64,000 bases of DNA from Paramarasmius palmivorus (taxonomy: Eukaryota > Basidiomycota > Agaricomycetes > Agaricales > Marasmiaceae), in NCBI GenBank assembly GCA_037176845.1, contig JAYKXP010000030.1, forward strand, positions 496,001 through 560,000, given 5' to 3'. Made by a program: the position numbers and the translations under genes. Under the pieces are notes generated by a model. That model searched no databases, was not told the DNA's origin, and worked only from the letters and a program-made list of their open reading frames with translations. This document shows, in pieces, positions 1-12,800 of the stretch (position 1 is the first letter of the stretch; every line of letters starts with the position of its first letter).

Positions 1-657
1 TGGCTGAATTGCTCAAATTCGACCCTTACGTTGTCGGTGCCTTGAACCTCTCTACCAACTTGATCTTCCACGATTGGAACCGCTGTCTCACGTCGACAAG
101 GGTTTGGGCACCTCAGACATTCGTTTCCAGGATGGAATCGTTCCTTCAGGGGTGTCATGTCGGTTATTCCACGGAGACTTTCCTGCACGATGCCATTCAA
201 ACGACGTTCATGCTAGAACATGGTATCAGCGGCTCACTTGAGTGGCAAGACGCAGACCAGGTATTTGCCATCGTCTCTGAGTATTATGAGCGATGGTGGC
301 CTGGGAAGTCTAGGAAGCAGGGGTACTGCTATCCTATGCTACTTCCTCTTAACTCTTACCCTCACGAGCTCCCGGACAATTGGGCAGTGCTTTACATCAC
401 AAAGACTAACGCACATATGTTGGAGAGGGTGAAGAGTATGTACAGGTCCCTCGGTTGGCAGTACGAAGAAATACTTAAGAAGGATATCTTATTCGACACC
501 TCCGAGAGTGTTAAACAAAACTTTGTAGAAGTACGTGATACAGCGAGTTACCAATTCCTCGACGTGGCTAAACATCTTCTAGGAGAAAGACCTTGCTGAA
601 CTGAAGGCATTCTTGTACGAACGTCGAGATCTACTTGCATATAAGTTGGAAGTGTGA
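1..657 (+). CDS. NACHT NLR-family protein, C-terminal part (5' end outside window)
   Basis: The first exon is already open at base 1 and aligns with the C-terminal third of the complete family members further on. The first residues match the stretch that precedes the intron in the paralogues, yet this copy reads straight through (the frame from base 3 runs to 530). It carries the family's C-terminal domain landmarks: YYERWW, a DNWAVL strand and DTSESV. A 52 bp intron (531-582, GTACGT...CTAG, phase 0) joins it to the usual last exon 583-657, which encodes a DLAELKAFLYERRDLL-type helix and stops at TGA 655-657. The tail after that helix is very short (about six residues), unlike the 40-140 residue tails of other copies. 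The NACHT module must lie upstream of the window. No in-frame damage is seen in what is present. Confidence 0.85.
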
Positions 658-897
658 CATTTCAGGTGGGTCTCCTTTCCCCCTTAGTCGAATGACCTTC
701 AAGTCTTATGTGTGGCATAGAAACGGGATATCCTGATCGAGATTTCGCTCGATCAATACGTTTCAGTGGCGAAGTTATTCATCGTTACCCAACTTGATAT
801 TTGCTCACAAGGCAGACGTTTCGCGACTACGTGCTACTATCATGCGTACATACATCGGTCCAAAAAGTATGTATCTGTGCGCGTAACATATGGTTAA

Positions 898-1964
898 TCA
901 ATCAGCACCCCATTCTCGTCGGAGCTTCCCTTTCCAATCTTCAGGCCTCATAAACTCTTTGACCCTCTCCCGCTCGCTCTCGTGATCCGAAACAGGCACA
1001 TTCTAGTAAAGGTTTTCAATTAGAACGCACTCGTCGTAAAATGGCACGTTATTTACTAGCGTTGTCAGGTCCGCATACTTGGGAAGGCGTAGGTGATAGT
1101 TCAAATATCTTCAGGGATTCTTAGTACCGGTGTAGCGTAAATTTGGCTGGAAAAAACTTACTCCACATACTTCTGAGCGGCGTTGGCGATTGGCGGCAAA
1201 GGCGGAACTGGGATCCCAGGCTTGAGAGACTTGAACGCTTCCAGCTTTTCGGGAGTAATGACCCGATGATGGAAGTAAACGTTGGGAAGGGGGAAAGGGT
1301 GCCACATATAGACAACCCAAATATACTTCTCGACTGGATGGCCACACCTCCTCATCGCCTCGCGCTCACCATCGATGTTTGAGAGGGTGTTCTTCTCGGC
1401 ACTACTAATAGGGTCGTTCTGGGTGCATATGACTTTGATCGTCATCTTTTGCTTTCCTTTGACGGGTGTGCTGCCAGATACTGGAGTGGTCATACACACA
1501 ATACTGACGTTCTCCTTCAGCGCGTTCTCGGGGTTGTTGACAAGATCGAGAGCAGCTATGAGCACGTAATCCACCCAGACGAGTAAATCTTCGCACTGCT
1601 GGCTGATTCGACGTGCGATAGCGATGACGGGATTGCTTTTCTCAGGTGCCTCCCCGTTCGGCTTCCGCATGAGTTTGCAGATGTCCTTGTGCTTTGGCCT
1701 AGGTGGATAGCCATGTTGAGCCAGTAGAGGGGATATTGGATATTACAGCTCACCAGTCAATCTTCTGGCACTCTTTACTACAGTATGTCCTTTGGTTGCA
1801 CTAAAGCACCATCAGAATACAAAAACAGATCATGCAGCAAGCCCACGTACACCAGAACACCTCATGAGACCCTCTTTAGCGGTATCGCAGCCACCGCAAA
1901 TCGCAAACTTTGGACGTGCGACCCCGGAGGCGGTGGTCACTGCGCGCGAATTGGAGGTAGACAT
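898..1964 (-). CDS. MYND-type zinc-finger protein
   Basis: Five exons give 284 residues: 1964-1851, 1800-1754, 1698-1162, 1108-1057 and 1002-898. The first three exons assemble a classic MYND finger near residues 19-60: CGGC, then CSGC, YCSKEC and a final HKDIC, so every zinc ligand is present. Two of the splice junctions fall inside the finger and both keep the spacing, which supports the exon model strongly. MYND fingers bind proline-rich peptides; in fungi they occur in many regulators, and I cannot say more about this one. The rest (about 220 residues) has no domain I recognise; it contains a WHPFPLPNVYFH stretch and ends in a charged segment. An apparent stop near 1004 is removed by a 54 bp intron (1056-1003). 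Confidence 0.75.
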
Positions 1965-2357
1965 GTAACTTGTAAGTGACAGAGGTGCCAACAGGGCCTG
2001 CTATTTAAGTCCCCGTAAATGGCACCTTCCTTTGACCTTCCTTGCACGTACCGAGTAAGATAAGTACTTATTCGGATCTTATTAAAGCTTAAAGCTTAAG
2101 GCAGTGTTGTAGCCTCCTTGTTGTATTACCATCCATTGCTCGCCTCCCACGGTGACCCATCTTGATTGAGGATTGAGAATGATCTTCCCGAAATGTAAGG
2201 AGCAGATTTTGCATGGTGATAAGGTGTGGGCGAGCGTGCAGAACGAACTGTATAATCGGCGCATATGAGTATCTGATACATCCTGAACAGATGACTATTA
2301 GTATTACATGGTTACGTGGTGTCATGAACGAGATAGGTGTGAGCCGCCTGATGGAAC
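1965..2357. other. Intergenic
   Basis: Upstream region of the MYND gene and downstream region of the lipase, both on the minus strand. I see no further gene or repeat in it. Confidence 0.6.
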
Positions 2358-3796
2358 CTAAAGGTATCGTACGGAAGTACTAGTAGTGGTAGTCGTGACG
2401 CGAGCCTCGCCCCACAACGTGCCGTCAGAACGTTGGCTCCGGCTACTGGGAGGACTCAAGAAGGTACCCAAAAGCTTCAAAGGCGCCGTAGCAGTGTTTG
2501 CTATGGCCCTGCCATTCCCGTCCATGCGCCTCATCAGGGAAAGGGCGAGGTTATTGTCAACAGGCAAGACGGGTGCAACCTGGTTGCGTTCAGCAGCCGC
2601 TAGATGCGGAAGTGTCGCTTCAATGGTGTAACAGCTTAGAACCGCCAAGCTGTTCAGAACCAGTAAGTCAACGAGAATGGACTATTTCGAATGACTAGAC
2701 GTACTGATCCATCCCGAGAACGTTACCAAGGTGAGTGCCCCACATCGTACTCTCAACGTTGACTACTCCGTCTGTTGGACCGAAGATAGCAGTGACTGGA
2801 TGGGCTAGACTGTATATGGAAGCCATTGAGGTCACTGACATCGTGAGGCATGCGACTACGTACATAAACAAAGGTGTTGCAATGATGGTTTGTCCTGCCC
2901 AGCTGAAGTACCGGACATGGGGATTATCAGGGGTTTCCGCGTTGAACCTAGTCATGAACCTTGCTGTGAGGTTCCCTACTGCACCGAGATCCGTACCAAT
3001 AATGGTTCGAACGGCCTTCATGAAAGCTGAGAGAAAAGAGCATTGAATTATCGGATCAGAAGATAGCTACGAATGGTACGAACCTTCCTTTCCGTGATGT
3101 CCAGGGGCAAGATCAATGGCTTTGCATCCACGATGAGGAGTTCCCTAAATCGATCATTCAGCTACGAGACTGGACCGGGATCCGACAGTGGACCTACCAT
3201 CGTAGTTACGGTCTTCACAAGAAACCCGGGCTTATAATGGTCTAGTTTGGTGGCAATATCACGAGCGTTGATTCCCCCCTGCAGTTGAACGATAGTTAGA
3301 CGAAGTCTGGAAACTAGCCATGTCAAAACACGGACCATCGAATGTCCAATCAGGTGAACCTCAAGTCCACTGAACTTCGCCGCAATCTGACTCATGGCAG
3401 AGTGAGAACGTTCTTCGATGGATCCGACTGGTGGTATCTGGACTCGAAGATAGCTATCTGGCCCGACCATTGCGCACAGGACCCGTTCAATTTCACGGAA
3501 ATTTCCTGTGAGCTCCGGGATATCGAGCAGGCCGTGAATCAAGACGACGGGGAGCTGGGGTACTGGAGACGCTATGAACTAGGTTTGAGAGATGGATTCA
3601 GACAAATGTGGGTGTAAACATACCCATAGCTGTAAGCGGATGCTGGTGGGACGGGGCTTGGACAAATGCGAGGGACGTGTTTTATAGCTCGAGTACCTCC
3701 AATGCCCCGAAAGACCCCGTCTGGCCAACCCATCTCGGCATACTCATTAAGCAGGTCAGCGGTGTCGAAACGTTGAGAGCGCATGCATAAGAGCAT
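2358..3796 (-). CDS. Alpha/beta-hydrolase, triacylglycerol lipase-like
   Basis: Six well-defined exons (3554-3336, 3278-3198, 3144-3084, 3026-2864, 2809-2705, 2649-2358) join in frame to a lipase core of 306 residues. In order it shows a PVVLIHGLL oxyanion strand, PPVGSIEER, the nucleophile elbow GHSMGG (formed across an intron), GTPHRG, ETPDNPHVRYFSW, an acid region GPTDGVVNVES and WGTHLG...GMDHL. Ser, Asp and His of the triad are thus all present, with the His also created by splicing. This resembles fungal triacylglycerol lipases with the WGTYLG...DHLDL ending. The N-terminal exon is uncertain: an open stretch from ATG 3796 to about 3610 can be joined, but the donor is weak. The C-terminal 90 residues do not match the usual family ending, so a missed intron there is possible. 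Confidence 0.7.
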
Positions 3797-4857
3797 CTAA
3801 AAGAACACTGTGAAATGAAGAGACTTTGACAACGCGAATGCTGAGTCCATGGCAGCTCGTCTTGTGATATTTGTTTCTTGCTTCGCTTTCCGCAGGGAGT
3901 AACCTGAATCGCTGCAAACCATTGTGAAATCAACGCCACCTAAGTAGAAGGGTTTGGTGCAAGATCAGGGGAGATACTCGAAAACGGGAACCTACCTGGT
4001 GACTTGTCGAGCGTTCGTCGTTTAAGCCATTTCAACCCACATTACCAGCAATACGATGTGAACGGAAACATCTATGCTGCTAGAAATGATTCAGATCGTT
4101 GCGTGGTGGTGTGAAGAGGAATACTGACCTGTAGAATGTTGAGCTGAGCATCATTGCCATTAATGAACTGGATGGCACACAACCTCTACGCCTCTGCTTA
4201 GGAAAAAAACCGATGACAAGTCACATTTGACATCCGGCGTCGGCGCTCAGGCTTCTGACACGATTTCAGAAGCATCACTTCGAGCGAAAGCAGCTTGAAG
4301 GATGATCGGAACCACACAGTTCATGAGCCCGAGGTCATAGAGAATCTATAGGAAACTTCAGGTCATATCAACATGAGATCGAGTTGAACATACTGCTACC
4401 AGCAAACATTGAAGCCTTCAAGGTGATCGAAACACGGATTATGCACCCAGTCACCCAGTCACTTGGCACCTGGCCCACTTTGACAACCAAAATGACCCCG
4501 CATGCCGAAGGTATGTGCAGCTTCCGTGAATGCTGCCAAATTGAAGATGCTACCAGGTCTAGTCTTCTATTGTCGAGAACGACGAACGATGCAGGTGGAG
4601 TCATACTTCGCGAAAAAAAAACAGCGACGGGTTAAGTTGAGTGCTAAAGGTACGCGGTGGTTCAGATAGGTTGTAGTGGTTGTTTTGCGCTTCTTAATTG
4701 ACATGTAATCTCATACGTCGTATAGGGTGTTCTATTCGTGGCCCGTGGCCTAGTAAAGGCGTCGGTATGCAGAAAATCAACATAAAAAAAACGAAAACTC
4801 ACTGTTAAAAGTCGTACAAGTTCAATCCTCCACTCTAGCGCCTTAGTCGAGCTTCTC

Positions 4858-5270
4858 TCATCTCTTGAATGTTCCTTCACAAAAGACCAACGTGGACTGG
4901 AAGATAGCTTCGAAGAGTCGAAAACGCCGTAGACATGAGAGTGATGGTGTGCTGGAAGTAGAGCTTCGAAGAGTCGAAAACGCCGTAGACATGAGAGTGA
5001 TGTGCTGGAAGCAGTCCGAGGCTCGGCAAAGATTATCCTGTTCCGCCGCCCGAAGGGACTCCGAACCACTGCTTTTTGACTCCTTGACGACTCCAACCGG
5101 CGCTCCCTTTTGCATCAATTTGAATATGAACCTTTGATTCACATCCTTTTTATGCTCTTTATTCGGTGGCATCATGACCCAGAAAGGCATATTATTCAAT
5201 AACTTTGCCTGGTCAAGGCAAGCTGCCAATCCTCGGACTCCTTCGTGCGTGTAACCTTGATGCAGTATCC
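4858..5270 (-). other. Unidentified open stretch, possible gene fragment
   Basis: On the minus strand the frame is open for more than 260 codons up to 5658. The outer part is simply antisense to the NLR start. The inner part (about 5040-5270) has protein-like composition (for example LLNNMPFWVMMPP) and no competing long frame on the other strand. It runs into the 56 bp duplication at its 3' side. I do not recognise the sequence and see no convincing start or splice sites, so it may be a relic or chance. Confidence 0.2.
4907..5012. repeat. Two-copy tandem repeat, ~56 bp unit
   Basis: Unit one spans 4907-4962 and unit two about 4963-5012. Both begin GCTTCGAAGAGTCGAAAACG; the second lacks three bases in the GATGGTGTG stretch and differs at its end. 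The near identity implies a recent local duplication. Confidence 0.85.
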
Positions 5271-5568
5271 CTGGTTTTGTTCTGTGGTTCACCAGAGGAC
5301 GCGAAAAACTGAATGGGACCATTACCACGCTCGTGATGGCATACCAACAACAAATCATGATGAAGTGGGGAATAGTGCGCTTTTGACGTGGTTCTCGAAG
5401 GTTTTTGTCAGTGTCAGCTGGAATACACGGTGTTACGCGTGGGGAAGTCCTCAGGCTTTGGACACACAATTTCAGTTTCTTTTCATCGCCCATCCTCACC
5501 TTCCCGCCCAAATTGAATTGGCTTTCGCCTCCGCGCAACATAACACTTTCCCCCGAGACCTCGAGTAT

Positions 5569-8231
5569 ATGGCTCTCAATGGCGCAAGGGACTTCACCAT
5601 TCACGGCGGGGCTCATAACATCGTCTATGGACACCAGTATAACACCTCGCATTATCATAATGGACCTGGTGGGTCTTTACCTATCTTCCGCCTCTATAAA
5701 GCTCACTAAGCAGGCACAGATGACGCAGCCTATCTTCTCCAGAAACTTGCCGAACATGCTGCGCCGAATGCAACTCATTACGCGGGGGCACGCTATCCTC
5801 TGCCAAACTGCCATCCAAATACCCGCTTAAAACCACTCGAGACGCTGGGTAATTGGATCAAGGACGAGAGGAAATCGATCCGGGTGTATTGGGTCAACGG
5901 CTCTGCTGGAGTAGGGAAATCGGCAATCGCTCAGAGAATCTCAGAGGACTTTGAGAGCTGGGTAATTGCCACGTTCTTCTTTTCACGGAACGATCCCACT
6001 CGCGACAATCTGGATCGCTTCGTAGCCACAATTGCCTACCAATGTTGTACCTCACAAGAGCTCAGGGATGTTATCGGTTCGCTGATTGTCGATGCGATTC
6101 GCTCTGATCCCAACATCTTCCTAACCTCATCCGAAAATCAGTTCCGAAAACTGCTTTTGGAGCCATTTGCGAGGCTTGCGTTGGCTCAGCGTCAATCGCT
6201 CCCGAATCTCATCATTGCCGATGGTCTGGACGAATGCATCGATCCGAAATCGCAACGGAGGCTCATAGAGATGGTGGACTTGGCCATCACCTACTCCGTT
6301 CCCTCATCGTTCCCTTTCACCTTCCTTCTTTGCAGTCGCCGTGAGCCCAACCTCCGCAATGCACTTGATAGGGTGCACTTTGCTATCTGTCGCGAAGACC
6401 TATTGATACACGATGCCAGTAATCGATCTTGGGAATACTTCAGCAGATGTGACCGTCAAAGGATGCAGGAACAAATCAAACGCCTCCAGCACAACGATTA
6501 CCCCGATGAAGAAATACAGCGATTGACAGGTATCCTCGATTCCGACCTGGATATTCATAAATACTTCGTCCGAGAATTCGCTCGCCTACGTCGGGAGCTT
6601 TCTCCTCTGCGGTACGAAGACCAAGCTTGGCCTGGCGAAGACGTCATCTGGGATCTCGTTTGGAGAGCTAGTGGACAGTTCGTCTTCGCCGTGACAGTCA
6701 TCAACTTTGTTGACACTTCCGATGAGCTGCCACAGGACCGGTTAGAGATGGTCTTGGGAACAGAGTCTGGGGATGTTCATGATTCTCCTTATCCTGATCT
6801 GGATATGCTGTATCGACAAATCGTATCCAGATGTCGTCACTGGGAGAAGATTCGCCCAATCCTTCGTCTGCTTCTTAGCTCTCATCCCGAAGTCGCTGCT
6901 TCCTTGGGTGGCACCCATGCCACGATCAAGTGGCGTTCACCATCAATCATCACAGGGCTTTTCAAGCTCAAGCCCGGTGAGGTTGAAATGCTCCTTTCAT
7001 ACCTTCATTCTGTGATCCATGTACCAGAGGATCCAGATCTCGAAATACACATTGTTCATGCCTCCTTCACCGAATTCCTCCTCAGTGACACTCGGTCGCT
7101 TGAATACAATGTTACACCATGATATTCTGATGAAGAGTACTGTGAACTCACTGCTGTATTCCTCCTTCGCACCCTTGCCCTATACACTTCACAGTACCCT
7201 CTTTACTGCCCACCCGGAGAACCCTTCCATACCACGTTAGCTAGGTGGCAGGCCAGATGCAGTACCATTGAGGATGATAGCCTGTTGCTCTATGCTTGTC
7301 GCTCCTGGCCAAGCTATTGTTGTCGAGTTACATCCCCGAGTGCCGATTTACGGGCTGGATTGAACGGATTTGAACCGTTGGCTGTCGGTGCTCTAACTTT
7401 GATGACACGGAAGGATGGCTGTTCTGCATGGCATTACTGCGTGGAATGGGCAAAGGTATGTGTTCACATCAAGGCTTGTAGAAAGTTTCTCATTTGTGCG
7501 TACATAGTCTCTTGCGGAACCTCCTCATGTGTTCATAGAGAACACAGAAATGTTCCTTAATGGGTTCAATGTTGCTTATCCCAAAGATTGTTATCGGGAT
7601 CATGCAATCAGGCATATCTTGTATATGGAACATCGCTTGATGTTGAACAACCCCGCAAACCTCGATGCCATGGAAGATGCATTTCGCATGGTTACCTTTA
7701 CTCTCAGATATTATCGAGATTGGTGGAAGGTCATATGGGACAAGAAGGAAGTGTACCCTTTGCTATTGCCAGCTACATCGGACGCTAGTGAGGTGCTTCC
7801 AAATCCCGAGGATTGGGCAGTGGTTCCTGTCACGAAGAGTGGCGCCGTCATGATAAAGAGAGTGCGTAACATCTACGACCGGTTCAGGGGATCTCGGGAT
7901 GTATTTGACAAAGATATCATAAACAACACTTCTGAGAGTGTTGCGCGGGACTGGATTCAGGTGTGTGGTACATTGTTGGCGTGTATTCCCATGAGTGACA
8001 TATTTATCCTAGGAAGAGGATCTTGCAGAGTTCAAAAAAGTTGTATATGAACGACGGGATTCATTGGTTGGTTTGCCAATGCACCCATCACGTAGCCGTG
8101 AGGCGCCTCCCAGTGGGCCGATTCGAACGAGAACGCAAATCCAATGCCTGAGACTGCACTTCCACTTCCCCAGACAAAAGCATGGCCTCTGGATCTCCAA
8201 AAAGCGAAGAACCCACGCCGAACGCAAGTGA
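5569..8231 (+). pseudogene. NACHT NLR-family gene interrupted by an in-frame TGA
   Basis: Exons 5569-5668, 5714-7455, 7508-7960 and 8013-8231 reproduce the family plan. Exon 1 encodes the N-terminal motif (DFTIHGGAHNIVYGHQYN). Exon 2 has Walker A GSAGVGKSAIA, Walker B LIIADGLDEC and the LLCSRREP sensor strand. At 7120-7122 a TGA interrupts the reading frame, just before the YSDEEYC segment that every paralogue has, and the same frame then continues intact for the rest of the gene with correct splice sites. Without the stop the product would be 837 residues; with it, 502 residues that keep NACHT but lose the C-terminal domain. It also has an extra charged segment of about 30 residues (near 6410-6530) absent from the paralogues. 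Its first residues after exon 1 are more divergent than elsewhere. It may be a young pseudogene or a truncated NACHT-only protein. Confidence 0.8.
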
Positions 8232-9822
8232 AAACTCCTCGGAAAAACCTCCCTGGTTGAGATATCACAACTTATCCAACGAAATGGCTAAGCTCGACGT
8301 TGCAACGCTTCGGCATTTGCTAAGTTGATCACGGGCAAAGGACCTTGATATCAACAACATCAGCTGAGGAGTGCAAGCAGGAGAATTCGATTGACGTACT
8401 GGCGAGGTGTCTGCGAAGGTTGGACAAAGTAGGTTGTTGTAAATGGCTGCTAAAAATGGCCCAGACGTTAGAGAAAGTAATGTCGCTATAACTCGTTTGA
8501 CCGCACCGATTTTCCATTTCGCCACTCATTCTCCCCATTACTAGCTTCTCCAGTACCCAACGGTAGTTTTATGATGAACATGACATGGAATTCTGGAGAT
8601 TGAAGTTCGCTGTCGCCGTCTTCGGGCTCGAGTACCTGTTAGAAGGTATCGCAATAGATTTCCGCAGTATAGTAGATATCGCGTACCTGTCTAGCGTCGT
8701 CTCTGGCTGGTTTACCGTATAGTGTACGCTATTCCGAGCTCTGGTGATCGCCATGAGAATTAGGACATAAATCGAGACTTTCAGGACGCACCCATCCATA
8801 CACAGAGTTTCCCATACTTCTTCAGATCCTGACTTTCATATGTCGAGTTTTCCAGAAGTGGTCCAGGACAGGCCGTTATCGTAGTAGGCCGATAGAAGTT
8901 GCCGAGTGGTACGAAGAGAGGATATGTAAAGCTTAGAAGTTCGAGCCAAACGACTGTCAATGACTGGTACATTCATTACTCGCATTTGTGTAGGGTTTGG
9001 AGAAGAGTCTTGTCTTGGTCTTGTATGATTCGGTAGTGGTGGTCAAAGAGAAAAAAAGGCAATTTTGAGGCAGCCCAAACAGACGTGCTAACGTCGACTT
9101 CTGGTCGACCACGACCACTTCCGCGGGAAAGACAGATTCCCAAATAGCCTAGGTCGACAATATGCATTTCGACATGGCAATATATGAATACATTTTTCAC
9201 CGGAAATTCGTGACATGTGATGTGAAAGTGCGTGGTTTGTGTGCGTACTTTGAACTAGCGCTTGTCGTGGTCGCACGTTCCCTTGACGTGGTCGTATACT
9301 CTGGTCTTACACTCACTCCAACTAAACCGTTGTTTCACTCAGCGTCATCCCTGTCTCTACCTGGTTTGATCTCTAAACTCGCTCAAGTAAGTCGTGATTT
9401 AATATTCCCCCTGCGTGCGTCTATAAAGCGTCTGCCTACATTTAGCCTTCGTTATTTTTATTGGTCATGCCGTGCTTTGGCGACCGTAGTTCGCTCTTCC
9501 AGTTCGGCATCTCCTATGCCTTGGGCTGCGGTTGTGAAATCGATTCACGACTTTGTCATATCGTATGACCAGGTGAGCTGATCTGTGAGGGGTATCTCGT
9601 TGATTAACAGACGATGCCGTAGGGAAAGGCAGGCGAGCCGGTATAAATCGATCTCAAGAGGTTTGCAGGTTCCTCGGTCGTCTAGTCTCTCTTTTCATCC
9701 GCCCATCCATTCTTTTAAATTTTTGTGTCAATTCATTCTTGAGCAAGAGGTCTAATTCAAGGTGCGCTGTATCTCTGCATCGTTACCCTTCCCAGCTGAT
9801 GGTTAATTCTTACATAGGTGCT
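8232..9822. other. Intergenic, no gene supported
   Basis: Short open frames on both strands (for example minus 8569-8972, with hydrophobic stretches) do not join into anything I recognise. The last few hundred bases are pyrimidine-rich and probably belong to the promoter and 5' leader of the next gene. A possible 5'-leader intron runs from about 9760 (GTGCGC) to an acceptor just before ATG 9823. Confidence 0.45.
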
Positions 9823-12800
9823 ATGGAACAGGCCAACATGAGCCAAGAAATGTTCATGCAGGGCTTGTGCGCATGGCTGCAGAATTATCCTCAAATGATA
9901 CCGCAGTCTTTTCCGAATGCAAACTCATTTCCTAATACCCAAGCTCCATCTCCACCGACTCAACCCACGCCTCCTCAACCTCCGCCTCCTCAACCAACAC
10001 CCACTCAACCGACACCAACTCAACCACCGCCTCCTCAACCACCACCTCCTCAGCCCCCAATGAATCAGCTCCCAATGACTCAGAGCGAACCGCTGAATCC
10101 ACTGTCCTTCCTCTCCCAACTCCAGGCAGCGCCTACTACTGCTTCGGCAACACAAATTCCACAACTACCGCCAACGCCTTCTTTTCCAAGCTCACTGTCG
10201 TCCATGCAGACGCATTCTTTGGCTGGCAACCTTCCCGTAGCTCAGGCTTTGCTGCCGGCACAACCTAGCGTTCCGCCAGCTCAGGCTATCGCTCGTCCGA
10301 TCCAAGCTCCATATAACAGCATCAACATGCTGAGCTCTGTTGCATCGAGCAGCGGCACGTCATTTCCTAGCCTTAGCCTCATTCAAAGGGCAAATGCAGA
10401 TCGGATGGAAAGTGCAGAACGCCATTCCAGACAGAACAAGAAGAAAAGGGGTAAAGCCTTTGTTCTGCCCAGTCTGGCTTCCGATGTCAAGCCTCCTCAA
10501 ATCGAGGATTGCATGGCGATTGCTGACGGTGACATCAGGGTCGTTAATGTTGAAGTTTGGATACATCCGGCTCAGCCCACGAACGCAGAAAGAAGGGTGC
10601 GTCGGGGTGAAATCTTCGGTGAATAGCTTGATTGCTAACCACGTTTCTCAGCGGTTCAATCTTCCGAAGAATATGTATCGCTATCACCGGAACGAAGAGA
10701 CCTACAAAGTTGTCTTGAACTCTCTTAACCTTCTTCATCAATTCCCAAATCTTCCGATTACCACCAAACTTGTTGAACTGGTCCAACACCTTGCCTGTCT
10801 TTTAAATAGCAAGGGATACGTCTTTCCTCCGATGGCGGCAATATCTTCGGGATTCGCTTTGCATGAAGGTCTCCCTCTGCAGCTTCTTTCTTACACCAAC
10901 CTCGGAAGGCCAAATGGAAGCAACAAGACTCCGAGGATAGCTTCAGCTTCTTACCGATCCGAAACTACCATCGCAGATCTGCTGGCAAACCCTCGTGATT
11001 TTGCCATTGCAAGGTGGTCCGTCTCCGACAAGAACTACTTCATCATCCATCTTTGTATGCCAATACCTTTTCTCCAAGGAGTTTCAGGGCTGATCATGGA
11101 GCAGGTATTCGATCTACCGTTACGGAGACATTGGTCAACCTAAAGGAAGTGCATCTGGGGAACGATGACAGCACCCGCATTCATAGGTGTATCCATAAAC
11201 GAGTATACGCTATGTTTCAAAGCGATATCGATGCTCGAGTCTATGAAGGCTGCGGTATCTTTGACGAGGATTTGATGGAAGGAGACTGCGATTCTATTGA
11301 CGGCGAGGAGGAAGTAGGAGAGGTGCGTAAACTACATTCAGAAAAGACTTCGTCACTGATCCTCTTGATAGGAACGCATAGTAGCTCAACTCTTGCGCCC
11401 TTCGGCACGCGTGTCTAATTCTTCGGTAACGGCCCGAAATTCGTCGCCGATCTCTTCAGCTTCTTCCAGAAGATCGACCACTTCTCAGATTTCTTCGGCT
11501 TCCTTGGGTAGAGAATCGTCTTCCCGAATCTCCTCTGCATCTTCAACCCGAACAAGCTCTTCTAGAGTTTCCTCTTTCTCGTCTGGAGTATCGTGGATGG
11601 ATGAAAACGTAGTAAGTTCTCTATGCAGACCCTACCAACGTACGCTAATCATACCACAGGACATCTCTAGTGAATCCTGTTCAGAACTGTGGCAGTTTCC
11701 TGAAATATCGGAGCAGACCGACGACTACTTGGGCATCATTCTGAACAGATCGGACATACTCGACGCAGTGGAAATCTTCTACGAGCTGGAGAGTGACGAA
11801 CCCATGCATTCGTTCAGCGTCACAGGCTATGATCTAGAGGGCCTAACATCCAGCTGGAAGAAGAGGATCTCGGAATGCATCGAGAAGCAAGACTTTTCAA
11901 CGATGTACAACCCCACCCGTCATTTTATTCAGTGAGTTCGTGCTATTGTTGGCCATGACAGCTCTTGACTTCTCTTTTTGCCTAGGACTGAAGGTAATCT
12001 TGCTGGGCCAGACTACGAAGTTACCTCAGGGCCAGGCGTTGAAAGGGAGGTGGTGCATACCCTGGCAAAGGAATACCTGGAAACTCGAAGATCAGAATTC
12101 TTCGCCCTTCGGTATGGAGGCTTCTGTACCCTTGCCACTATTCCCGCACAGTCTGCGCTATTGATGTCTGAATCCAAGAAGAAAGATCTCCAACTTCTAG
12201 GGGCAATCGTCGGGCTTTGTCTTCTTTATGGTTATCCAGTGGACCCAATCAACCCCCTTCTTCTCATCTACCTACTTTATGACAACAACCCTGCCTCCCT
12301 CACGAAAAGCCTGGTCTCCACGTGGTTCCCAGAGCTATTTAAGGTCCTCTCTATTTGGATTTCTCTTTCCGCAACAGATGCCATACCCCAAGAAGTCGCC
12401 ATTCACCTGATAAATTATCATGAGACTATGGTAAGGCTACAGCCTCAGGACTCTTGCAATCTTCTACTAACATCCCATCTAGGCCTCTGCTTTTACCGGT
12501 CGGAGTGAGGAAATGCACAAGCAGTTCGGTTGGCAGATGCTCCGACACGTAGTAGTCGGTCCTGATCCTATATCCCACCCTTATTTTCAGGCATTTCTCG
12601 AAGGCTTTATGCTTCCATGCCTGGAAGGTAAGATGACTTTGGGAAGGGTAAGTTTTTAAAGGTTCAGGGCAAGGAATTCTTGGCTGATTACCCGATTTCA
12701 GGTTGCTCGAGCATACAAAGGCGGGCCTGCGGCTCTCGTGAGCAGCGTGTACGGCTGCAACATATCTGGATACAACTCCCTACGGATTACATTCACCAAG

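Larger units (their letters stand above)
3797..5568. other. Intergenic with a tandem duplication and a possible gene relic
   Basis: It lies between the start of the lipase and the start of the first full NLR gene. Apart from the 56 bp tandem duplication at 4907-5012 and a minus-strand open stretch around 4858-5270, nothing stands out in the first kilobase. Confidence 0.5.

Noticed and set aside
1003..1010. In-frame TAG in the MYND gene, followed by further open frame, which looked like readthrough or a nonsense mutation.
   Set aside because: It is the acceptor (CTAG) of a 54 bp GT-AG intron (1056-1003) with a good branch site; splicing removes it without frame change.
5275..5658. Outer part of the long minus-strand frame 4858-5658.
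   Set aside because: It overlaps the first exon and leader of the NLR gene at 5569 and its residues follow from the opposite strand.
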